DNA from: an uncultured Eubacteriaceae bacterium | GTDB lineage: Bacteria; Bacillota; Clostridia; Lachnospirales; CAG-274 | DNA: 5,448 nt | Direction of reading: 5' to 3' | Assembly (NCBI GenBank): GCA_938042265.1 | Contig: CALIRN010000124.1 | Coordinates: 1 to 5,448, forward strand | Shown: one piece after another, positions 1 through 5,440 of the stretch | Position numbering within the stretch: the first letter of the stretch is position 1 | How the letters are laid out: every line of letters starts with the position of its first letter | The notes under the pieces: model-generated | What the model saw: only the letters and a program-made list of their open reading frames with translations | The model's database searches: none | What the model was told of the DNA's origin: nothing | Position numbers and translations under genes: made by a program

Positions 1-29
1 TTGTTTTTTGCTGTACATTGTGTTATACT
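1..29 (+). promoter_or_regulatory. Putative sigma-A promoter for mutS2 (extended -10)
   Basis: TATACT at 24-29 is preceded by TG at 21-22, which gives a TGnTATACT extended -10. A weak -35 (TTGTTT, 1-6, three of six consensus bases) lies 17 bp upstream. Transcription would start near 36 and leave a leader of about 25 nt before the ATG at 61. The call rests on sequence match only. The -35 sits at the window edge, so its upstream context is unseen. Confidence 0.55.
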
Positions 30-60
30 AATAAAAAGTATTAATTTTTTGAGGTTGATT

Positions 61-2424
61 ATGGATAGTAAAGCTTTAAATACACTTGAGTTTAATAAAA
101 TTAAGGATATGCTTAAGGGCAAGGCAGCATCAGACTTAGGTAAAAAGCTGGTTTATGAGCTTCAGCCCTCAACGGATATTAACGAAATATGTAATTGGCA
201 GACGGAAACGGCTGCTGCCGTTACCATGATAATGAAAAAAGGTTCTCTTGTCCTTGGCGGTTTAAGGGACCTTACTGACAGTATAAAAAGAGTAAATGTA
301 GGCGGTATTTTAAGCATTGATGAGCTTATAGCCGTAGGTGATTTTCTTTACTGTACACGCAAGGCTAAAAATTATTCTGAAAGTGACAGTAAAAATGACG
401 ATTTTACTACACTGATGAAATATTTCAATGAGCTTGTATGCGTACAGGAGCTTGAAAGAGATATTGAACGCTGTATAGTTGACGGCGGAGAAATTGCCGA
501 TGAGGCAAGCCCTGCTTTAAAAGATATAAGACGCAATATAAAAACTTCCAATGCGAGAATTAAGGAGCATTTAAACGGAATTATTCACTCCTCGGCCTAT
601 AAAAATATGCTGCAGGATGCAGTTATAACCATACGTAACGACCGCTACTGTGTGCCCGTAAAGCAGGAGTACAAAAACAGCTTTTCGGGTATGGTACACG
701 ACCAGAGTGCAACCGGTGCAACCGTATTTATTGAGCCTATGAGCGTTGTACAGCTTAATAATAAGATTAAGGAGCTTAAGAGCGCAGAGAAAAAGGAAAT
801 TGATAAAATACTTGCACAGCTTTCGGAAAGAGTGTATGAAAACAGCGGTGTTATTCAGTCAGATATGGAAATACTTGCACAACTTGATTTTATTTTTGCA
901 AAGGCGGAGCTTGCAGTAAGTATGAAGGCTACAGAGCCTAAATTCAATAACAGTGGATATATAAATATAAAAAAGGCAAGACATCCTTTGCTTAACAGCA
1001 AAAGTGTGGTACCTACCGATATATATTTGGGTAAGGATTTTACAACTCTGCTTATTACAGGTCCCAATACGGGTGGTAAAACCGTAAGCCTTAAAACCAT
1101 AGGTCTGTTTACCCTTATGGGTCAGTCAGGCTTGCATATACCTGCCTTTGATAACTCGGAGCTTACTGTTTTTGAAGATGTTTTTGCAGATATTGGCGAT
1201 GAGCAGAGCATTGAACAGAGCCTTAGTACCTTTTCATCACATATGAGTAATATTGTAAGGATATTAAATAATGTTACCAATAATTCACTGGTACTGCTTG
1301 ATGAGCTTGGCGCAGGTACTGACCCTACGGAGGGTGCCGCTCTTGCAATAGCTATTATACAATACCTTCATGCACTTGGTGTGCGCACTGCCGTTACAAC
1401 ACACTACAGTGAGCTTAAGGTGTTTGCGCTTACTGCAGACGGTGTTGAAAACGCCTCATGTGAGTTTAATGTGGAAACTCTGCGGCCTACCTATCGTCTG
1501 TTAATAGGTGTGCCGGGTAAAAGCAATGCCTTTGCCATATCGCAAAGGCTTGGTTTGCCCGATTATATTATTAATGAGGCAAAAGAAGTATTAAGTCATG
1601 AGGATGTTAGGTTTGAGGACGTTATAACAGAGCTTGAAATAAGCAAAAAGACTGTTGCCATTGAGCAGGAAAGGGCAGAGCAGTACCGTAAGGAGGCACA
1701 AAAGCTCCGTTCTGAAGCGGAGAAACAAAAGCAAAAGCTTGAAAAACAGCGTGAGAAAATTATGCGTGAAGCACAGGATGAGGCGCACAGACTTGTAAGT
1801 GATGCCAAGGACGAGGCTGACGCAATAGTCAAGGAAATACGCAAGCTGCAGCGTGACGGTGCCAAGCTTGATAAAATTGATGATAAGCGAAAAAAGCTTA
1901 AGGAAAAGCTGACTTCAATGGAGAGTACTGCCGTTAGAAACAGCGCAGGTCATACAGTACCAAAGGAGCTGCATATAGGTGATAGGGTATATATCCATTC
2001 ACTTGCACAAAGCGGTACGGTTACAGCAATTCCCGATTCCTCAGGTAATGTTATGATTAAAACGGGTATTATGAAGGTTAAGATAGGTATAGAGGATTTA
2101 TCTCTTGATACAGAGGATGAAAAGCCAAAACAGCAGGCTAAAAAGTATGCGGCAGGCTTTAAAAACACCAAGGCAAGGGACATAAGTCCGCAGGTTGACC
2201 TGAGAGGGCTAATGGCGCTTGAAGCTATAGATAAGCTTGACAAGTATTTGGATGACGCATATCTGGCAGGTCTTAATCAGGTGACAATAATACACGGCAA
2301 AGGTACAGGTGCTCTGAGAAGTGCCGTACAGGATTATTTAAGGACAAACCGACGTGTTAAAAGCTACAGAGCAGGTTTATACGGTGAAGGTGAAGCCGGC
2401 GTTACAATAGCGGAGCTTAATTGA
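61..2424 (+). CDS. mutS2: MutS2 ATPase/Smr-domain protein (ribosome collision rescue, recombination control)
   Basis: The product is 787 residues, close to the family norm (B. subtilis MutS2 is about 785). I start it at ATG 61, which has GAGGT at 50-54 six bases upstream. The TTG at position 1 is in frame but lies inside the promoter. Domain order: an N-terminal helical core and clamp; the MutS-type ATPase with Walker A GPNTGGKT (334-341), the DIGDEQS/STFSSHM region (377-393), Walker B LLDELGAG (D414, E415) and TTH (446-448); a charged coiled coil (about 521-620); a KOW-like beta segment (about 640-695); and a C-terminal Smr domain with VDLRG (712-716) and HGKGTG (745-750). The absence of the mismatch-recognition domain of MutS1 separates it from mismatch repair MutS. 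MutS2 proteins are known to bind collided ribosomes and split them in B. subtilis, and to affect recombination in other species. All ATPase and Smr key residues are present, so it should be active. The stop codon overlaps the ribosome site of the response regulator gene, so the two are probably one operon. Confidence 0.97.
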   Translation: MDSKALNTLEFNKIKDMLKGKAASDLGKKLVYELQPSTDINEICNWQTETAAAVTMIMKKGSLVLGGLRDLTDSIKRVNVGGILSIDELIAVGDFLYCTRKAKNYSESDSKNDDFTTLMKYFNELVCVQELERDIERCIVDGGEIADEASPALKDIRRNIKTSNARIKEHLNGIIHSSAYKNMLQDAVITIRNDRYCVPVKQEYKNSFSGMVHDQSATGATVFIEPMSVVQLNNKIKELKSAEKKEIDKILAQLSERVYENSGVIQSDMEILAQLDFIFAKAELAVSMKATEPKFNNSGYINIKKARHPLLNSKSVVPTDIYLGKDFTTLLITGPNTGGKTVSLKTIGLFTLMGQSGLHIPAFDNSELTVFEDVFADIGDEQSIEQSLSTFSSHMSNIVRILNNVTNNSLVLLDELGAGTDPTEGAALAIAIIQYLHALGVRTAVTTHYSELKVFALTADGVENASCEFNVETLRPTYRLLIGVPGKSNAFAISQRLGLPDYIINEAKEVLSHEDVRFEDVITELEISKKTVAIEQERAEQYRKEAQKLRSEAEKQKQKLEKQREKIMREAQDEAHRLVSDAKDEADAIVKEIRKLQRDGAKLDKIDDKRKKLKEKLTSMESTAVRNSAGHTVPKELHIGDRVYIHSLAQSGTVTAIPDSSGNVMIKTGIMKVKIGIEDLSLDTEDEKPKQQAKKYAAGFKNTKARDISPQVDLRGLMALEAIDKLDKYLDDAYLAGLNQVTIIHGKGTGALRSAVQDYLRTNRRVKSYRAGLYGEGEAGVTIAELN

Positions 2425-2437
2425 AAGGAGTGTTAGT

Positions 2438-3124
2438 ATGAGCAGCAAATTAAAAATAATGGTAGTTGATGATGATACAAATATAGCGGAGTTAATCTCT
2501 CTTTATCTTAATAAGGAGGGATATGAAACCAAAGAGGTATACAGCGGCAGGGAAGCACTTGACGTATTTCCCTCATACGCACCACACCTTGTGCTGCTTG
2601 ACCTTATGCTGCCTGAGGTAGACGGTTATCAGGTTTGCAGAGAGATAAGGCAAAGCTCACAGGTACCTATTATTATGCTGACTGCTAAAGGAGAGGTATT
2701 TGATAAGGTGCTTGGTCTGGAGCTGGGGGCAGACGATTATATTGTAAAGCCCTTTGATACAAAAGAGCTTTTGGCAAGAGTAAAGGCAGTACTTCGCCGT
2801 TATGACAGCCGTTATGTTAACGTAAGCAAGCAGATAGTATACCCCAATATAACAATTAATCAGTCAACTTATATAGTTACCTACCATGGAAAGGAACTGG
2901 AGCTGCCTCCAAAGGAGTTTGAACTGCTGAGCTTTCTTGCACAGCATCCTAATCAGGTGTTTACAAGGGAGCAGCTGCTGGACAAAATATGGGGTTATGC
3001 TTTTATGGGCGATACCCGTACTGTTGATGTGCATATTAAGCGCCTTAGAGAGAAAATGCCTTATGAGGATACATGGAATATCAAGACTATATATGCGGTG
3101 GGATATAAGTTTGAGGTAAAATAA
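2438..3124 (+). CDS. OmpR/PhoB-family response regulator, orphan in this window
   Basis: This 228-residue two-domain transcription regulator starts at ATG 2438 with AAAGGAG (2424-2430) seven bases upstream. That ribosome site overlaps the mutS2 stop. The receiver domain (about 4-122) has the acidic pocket D11-D12-D13, phospho-acceptor D55 in LLDLMLPEVDG, T82 in MLTAKG and K104 in the VKPF motif, so it should be phosphorylatable. The C-terminal winged helix (about 136-228) carries the family pattern PPKEFELLSFLAQHP, the RTVDVHIKRLREK recognition region and the closing YAVGYKFE wing. Such proteins dimerise on phosphorylation and bind direct-repeat operators. No histidine kinase lies next to it: mutS2 is upstream and a terminator follows directly. 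Its partner is therefore elsewhere, or it is an orphan. The subfamily and target genes cannot be read from sequence. The gene ends in three consecutive in-frame stops (TAA TAA TGA, 3122-3130). Confidence 0.97.
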   Translation: MSSKLKIMVVDDDTNIAELISLYLNKEGYETKEVYSGREALDVFPSYAPHLVLLDLMLPEVDGYQVCREIRQSSQVPIIMLTAKGEVFDKVLGLELGADDYIVKPFDTKELLARVKAVLRRYDSRYVNVSKQIVYPNITINQSTYIVTYHGKELELPPKEFELLSFLAQHPNQVFTREQLLDKIWGYAFMGDTRTVDVHIKRLREKMPYEDTWNIKTIYAVGYKFEVK

Positions 3125-3132
3125 TAATGATT

Positions 3133-3165
3133 AAAAGGACAATCATTAAGGGTTGTTCTTTTTTT
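3133..3165 (+). terminator. Rho-independent terminator of the mutS2-regulator operon
   Basis: AAAAGGACAA (3133-3142) pairs with TTGTTCTTTT (3153-3162), a 10-bp stem with one G-U pair, and runs into a T tract (3159-3165). It lies 8 bp past the regulator stop. AATGATT (3126-3132) can also pair with AATCATT (3141-3147), and that alternative stem shares bases 3141-3142 with the terminator stem. Confidence 0.75.
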
Positions 3166-3168
3166 ACA

Positions 3169-3211
3169 ATAAAAAGCCGTTGTATGAAAAATTAAATACA
3201 TACAACGGCTT
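3169..3211 (-). terminator. Rho-independent terminator on the minus strand
   Basis: A perfect 13-bp inverted repeat, AAGCCGTTGTATG (3174-3186) and CATACAACGGCTT (3199-3211), has a 12-nt A+T loop. Read on the minus strand the stem is followed by TTTTT, so it terminates leftward transcription. This makes sense only if something is, or was, transcribed from the right on the minus strand. The decayed peptide gene at 3231-3368 is the evident candidate, as its stop lies 19 bp away. Confidence 0.8.
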
Positions 3212-3230
3212 AAGCAATAATTAAATTATA

Positions 3231-3368
3231 TCAGAAGTCGATAGTATTAAAATCAACAGATTTAATATTGCCATATTGCCGGTTTACTGAACAGTGCCAC
3301 TGACTAACATAATTTTTTTTGCCTCATAAGAGGTAACCTTAATTTCAGGCTTTTCATAATTTTTTCAT
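3231..3368 (-). pseudogene. Decayed short peptide gene, relative of the peptide at 5065-5202
   Basis: An ATG on the minus strand (3368-3366) is followed by A6 and then, one frame off, by codons for NYEKPEIKVTSYEAKK and IMLVSGTVQ, reaching TAA at 3286-3284. In a third frame the following bases encode VNRQYGNIKSVDFNTIDF and end in TGA at 3233-3231. Joined across two single-base frameshifts, these give a peptide of about 45 residues. That matches the intact peptide at 5065-5202 in length, in the YExP start, in the V....+......MxV middle and in the VD(L/F)...DF end. No ribosome site precedes the ATG, which supports decay. A minus-strand terminator sits directly downstream. Programmed frameshifting or a sequencing error in the A6 run cannot be excluded, but two breaks plus a missing ribosome site favour a pseudogene. 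Confidence 0.62.
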
Positions 3369-3415
3369 ACTTTAACAGTAATATATTTTTGTTTAAGAAA
3401 AATGTAACTTTTATA

Positions 3416-3444
3416 TTGACTTATAACAAAAAAAAGTATATACT
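3416..3444 (+). promoter_or_regulatory. Strong sigma-A promoter for the secreted protein gene
   Basis: TTGACT (3416-3421) and TATACT (3439-3444) are separated by exactly 17 bp, and each matches the consensus in five of six positions. An A-rich stretch fills the spacer. The start would be near 3451, giving a leader of about 180 nt before the ATG at 3630. The -10 lies inside a perfect 10-bp palindrome AGTATATACT (3435-3444), so a repressor could bind over it. Confidence 0.78.
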
Positions 3445-3480
3445 AGCAATATAAACTTGTATATTTTGGCTATTGTTACT

Positions 3481-3492
3481 AAAGTATACTTT
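3481..3492. repeat. 12-bp palindrome downstream of the promoter, possible operator
   Basis: AAAGTATACTTT is a perfect 12-bp palindrome about 30 bp past the predicted transcription start. It shares the half-site AGTATA with AGTATATACT over the -10 box, and the two centres are 47 bp apart. Two similar dyads around one promoter would suit a looping or paired-site regulator. In such A+T-rich DNA, chance is a serious alternative. Confidence 0.3.
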
Positions 3493-3509
3493 TTTATCAA
3501 TTTAATACC

Positions 3510-3609
3510 ATGGCAAATGTCAGACAGCGTATTGTGATATGTCTTTTCATACATTTTTAGTTTATTAAATTAAAAATGTAAACGGGGACAGGCATACTTG
3601 CTTTGCCAT
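3510..3609 (+). promoter_or_regulatory. Folded 5' leader of the secreted protein gene
   Basis: Within the long leader, ATGGCAAA (3510-3517) is perfectly complementary to TTTGCCAT (3602-3609) and would close a domain of 100 nt. Inside it are AGACA/TGTCT (3522-3526 with 3540-3544) and the long hairpin at 3550-3580. The 3' strand of the closing stem could instead pair locally, GGCA (3591-3594) with TGCC (3604-3607), giving a switch-like alternative eight bases before the ribosome site AAGGAGG (3617-3623). I do not recognise a known riboswitch class. It may simply be a stabilising leader of a highly expressed mRNA. Confidence 0.35.
3550..3580 (+). other. A+T-rich hairpin in the leader
   Basis: TACATTTTTAGTTT (3550-3563) pairs with AAATTAAAAATGTA (3567-3580) around a 3-nt loop. 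This is 14 bp with one G-U pair. It has no T tail and lies 50 bp before the start codon, so it is not a terminator. It is a stem of the leader, perhaps an mRNA-stabilising one. Confidence 0.55.
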
Positions 3610-3629
3610 AAAACAAAAGGAGGATATTT

Positions 3630-5045
3630 ATGAAAAAAACATTTTTTAAGTCGGTAGTAGCAACGGCAGTTGTTACTGCTGCAGTGGCATTAAGTGGTGC
3701 CACGGTTTTTGCTGCTGATGCTTCACTTGATCTAACAGACACAGAGTGGGCTGCTAATTCAACTAACAAAACTAAGTATACTTCAAATGATGGTGTTTTT
3801 GAAGTAAGACATAATGGTACTGCTAGTGGCGCTACTGGTTATAAGTTTGACAAAAATACAAAGACTGATGTAACTGCAGATTCTCAGACAAGTTCATATT
3901 ATATTAAGTTTTATGCTGATGCAGGCGATAAGGTAGTTGCTTATGTTAACTGTGGTAGCACTGGTAAGAGTATAACTGCTGATTTGATCTACGATGAGAA
4001 TGGTGACGGAAAATTTGGTTATACAGAAGTATTTTCTAGCAAAACTGCTACTGTAAATAAAACCGATAATACTGCTTATGAATTTGACCAGATTACTAAA
4101 TCGGGTGAATATTGTTTAATTAATAACGGCAACAGTGCTGCTACTGCTGTTTTTAAAGGAATTGAGATAAAGGCAGGTACACTTACAGGCACACAGTACG
4201 ATGAGGAGCTTTTTGGTGACGCAACAACTGACAATACAGTTACTAAAGTAGATACTACTGCTACTGCAGTTGAGTCACTTGTTGGTACTGATGTATTAAA
4301 TGCTGCTATTAGTGCTAATGAGGAATTTCGTACTGATAGTAACGGTAATGTAACAACAAACTATTTACTGGCAAATGGTACTTATGCTTCTGCAAATGGA
4401 AATATTGTACTTGATACAACTACATCTAATAAGATTTGGTGTGACAGTGAAACAGGTCTTATCAGTATGGGTGGTTCAAAGAGACAGTTTACCGTTACTT
4501 TGGCTGAAAATCAGGCAATTGTACTTAGAGGATACGGTGCTGCAAGTTCCGGCAGAAACCTTACAATTGACAATGTTCCTTATGAAGCGCCAACTACGGC
4601 GGCTGATACTGTATTAACCGTTTCAGCAGCTGGTACTTATACTGTTGTATCAAGTGCAAATGTATATTTTACAGCTATAGATATAGTTAATGCAACAGAG
4701 ATAGCCGCTCCTTCAATAACTCTTGCACAGACAACTGTTGATGATTCAACAAAGGTTGCATTTAAGGGTGTAATAAGCGGTAGCGCTGATGACAGTATTC
4801 CTGTTACAGCTATTAATGTAGTAACTGCAAAGGGTTATGATGCTTCTGCAGAAGCTGTTGCAGCAAAGACACATTCAATTACAAGTGTTGGTCCTGATGG
4901 CAGTGATTATGCTTTCATTGTTACCATTGATAAGACTGCTGTTAATGCACTTCCAGGTCTTAAGATTCAGGCTAGTGTTGATTATGACAACAATGGTACA
5001 ACTGTTACAAGCTACTCTGATGTAGTTACATACTCTGCTGAGTAA
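3630..5045 (+). CDS. Secreted multi-domain beta-rich protein of unknown function
   Basis: The gene encodes 471 residues. The start at 3630 has an ideal AAGGAGG (3617-3623). The N-terminus is a Sec signal peptide: basic MKKTFFK, a hydrophobic stretch at about 8-24, and a likely type I cleavage after VFA (26-28). There is no lipobox, LPxTG sorting signal, C-terminal membrane helix or S-layer-homology repeat, so it is probably released or held non-covalently. Residues about 30-185 form one beta-rich domain. It contains D122-x-N-G-D-G-K-F-x-x-x-E133, which fits an EF-hand-type calcium loop. Residues about 225-355 look like a diverged second copy: SGEYCLI...FKGIEI in the first aligns with AGTYTVV...FTAIDI in the second. 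Residues about 357-471 (from APSITL) resemble an Ig- or Fn3-like domain. The protein is rich in Thr, Ala, Asn and Asp and has three Cys. Frequent GCT, ACT and GTT codons, unlike mutS2, together with a strong promoter, suggest high expression. Carbohydrate binding or a surface/matrix role is inference only. Three tandem stops (TAA TAA TAG) end it, and a peptide gene follows after 19 bp. Confidence 0.9.
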   Translation: MKKTFFKSVVATAVVTAAVALSGATVFAADASLDLTDTEWAANSTNKTKYTSNDGVFEVRHNGTASGATGYKFDKNTKTDVTADSQTSSYYIKFYADAGDKVVAYVNCGSTGKSITADLIYDENGDGKFGYTEVFSSKTATVNKTDNTAYEFDQITKSGEYCLINNGNSAATAVFKGIEIKAGTLTGTQYDEELFGDATTDNTVTKVDTTATAVESLVGTDVLNAAISANEEFRTDSNGNVTTNYLLANGTYASANGNIVLDTTTSNKIWCDSETGLISMGGSKRQFTVTLAENQAIVLRGYGAASSGRNLTIDNVPYEAPTTAADTVLTVSAAGTYTVVSSANVYFTAIDIVNATEIAAPSITLAQTTVDDSTKVAFKGVISGSADDSIPVTAINVVTAKGYDASAEAVAAKTHSITSVGPDGSDYAFIVTIDKTAVNALPGLKIQASVDYDNNGTTVTSYSDVVTYSAE

Positions 5046-5064
5046 TAATAGGAGGGAATTAATT

Positions 5065-5202
5065 ATGAAAAAGATTTATGAGGCTCCCTCTGTGGAGATG
5101 ACAAAATTTGCAAGTGAAGATACAATGACTGTTTTCAAGAGCAGTATTGCTGTTAAGTCTACGTTATCTGATGCAACTGTGGATTTATCACAGGATTTCT
5201 AA
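5065..5202 (+). CDS. 45-residue peptide of the MKKxYExP type, function unknown
   Basis: The ATG at 5065 is preceded by AGGAGGG (5050-5056), and the frame runs 45 codons to TAA 5200-5202. The peptide begins MKKIYEAPSVEMTKF, has EDTMTVF in the middle and ends TVDLSQDF. It has no Cys, no signal peptide and no membrane segment, so it is predicted to be cytosolic unless exported by an unknown route. Only 19 bp separate it from the secreted protein gene and no terminator lies between them, so it is almost certainly co-transcribed. Short peptides starting M-K-K-x-Y-x-x-P, with an acidic patch and T/S-rich end, are common in gut Firmicutes as I recall, but I know of no established function. A second, broken member lies on the minus strand at 3231-3368, which supports this being a real gene and not a chance frame. 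No RiPP-modifying enzyme or transporter is in view, so a RiPP role has no support here. Confidence 0.78.
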   Translation: MKKIYEAPSVEMTKFASEDTMTVFKSSIAVKSTLSDATVDLSQDF

Positions 5203-5207
5203 TAATT

Positions 5208-5400
5208 TAACCAAGCAGGAAGTCCACCGACTTATAGGCGGTGGGAGTTACTCACCTTTTAGTAGGAGTACAAGTAGTACCCGAAAGAAGTCGGGCGGCG
5301 AAGCCGTTTTTGCGAAGCAAAAATACTGACTGCCTACTGAAGGTGTTGCGAGAGCAACACTTGGTTATGAGTACGTAGCGCTAGCGAAGTACGAATATCC
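5208..5400 (+). ncRNA. Dense multi-hairpin element, candidate structured RNA
   Basis: TAACCAAG (5208-5215) pairs perfectly with CTTGGTTA (5360-5367) and would close a domain of 160 nt. Within it: CCACCG/CGGTGG (5224-5229, 5239-5244); a long stem of CACCTT plus TAGTAGG (5253-5266, one bulged T) with CCTACTGAAGGTG (5333-5345); CCCGA/TCGGG (5280-5284, 5291-5295); CGGC-GAA-GCCG (5296-5306); TTTTTGC-GAA-GCAAAAA (5307-5323); and GTGTTGC-GAGA-GCAACAC (5343-5360), which has a GNRA tetraloop. An alternative 3' stem pairs 5363-5374 with 5389-5400 and contains tandem G-A mismatches. Some stems share bases, so not all can form at once. Nearly every base lies in a pairable segment. It sits after the peptide gene and before the terminator, so it would be the 3' part of that transcript, or a separate mobile or regulatory RNA. 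No family is assigned. Confidence 0.5.
5219..5254 (+). mobile_element. Possible IS200/IS605-type end hairpin
   Basis: GAAGTCCACCG, a 9-nt loop, CGGTGGGAGTTACTCAC resembles, from memory, the right-end hairpin found downstream of tnpB in IS200/IS605-family elements: a GAAG lead, a GC-rich stem, then a G-rich 3' side running into GTT-x-x-TCAC. No transposase or tnpB lies in the window, so this would be a non-autonomous copy or a remnant. The similarity is recalled, not searched. Confidence 0.35.
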
Positions 5401-5411
5401 TTAACATATTA

Positions 5412-5440
5412 AAAGGCACGGTTTTCAAATCCGTGCCTTT
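5412..5440. terminator. Bidirectional terminator after the secreted protein-peptide transcript
   Basis: AAAGGCACGG (5412-5421) and CCGTGCCTTT (5431-5440) form a perfect 10-bp stem with a 9-nt loop. The tail reads TTTCTTGTTT on the plus strand. Four T residues follow on the minus strand, so it can serve both directions. It closes the 3630-5202 transcription unit and would also insulate a convergent gene beyond the window. Confidence 0.8.

Noticed and set aside
1..60. TTG at position 1 as the mutS2 start, adding 20 residues
   Set aside because: It lies in the promoter, with the -10 box at 24-29 inside the extension. ATG 61 has a ribosome site and gives the normal family N-terminus and length.
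855..2243. Four open frames on the minus strand within mutS2
   Set aside because: They are shadows of a well-conserved gene, with Ser/Leu-rich low-complexity products and no ribosome sites of note.
3580..3623. Cyclic-di-GMP riboswitch in the leader
   Set aside because: The local AACGGGGACAGGCA superficially recalls the class, but the conserved core and the tetraloop-receptor stems are absent.
3557..3769. 70-codon minus-strand frame over the signal peptide region
   Set aside because: It is opposite to a clear signal peptide and leader, so it is a shadow.
3993..4028. Dockerin domain based on the DENGDGK loop
   Set aside because: Only one loop is present. Dockerins need two such loops, each followed by a helix with characteristic residues.
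5147..5329. 60-codon plus-strand frame across the peptide end and the hairpin element
   Set aside because: It overlaps the better-supported peptide gene in another frame and runs through the structured element, with no recognisable domain.
5280..5345. Group II intron domain V or tRNA-like fold
   Set aside because: There is no AGC/GTT catalytic triad stem with a GAAA cap and the correct bulge, and no T-loop or anticodon arm.
5208..5400. CRISPR array
   Set aside because: The repeated parts are inverted, short and unevenly spaced. There are no direct repeats with unique spacers.
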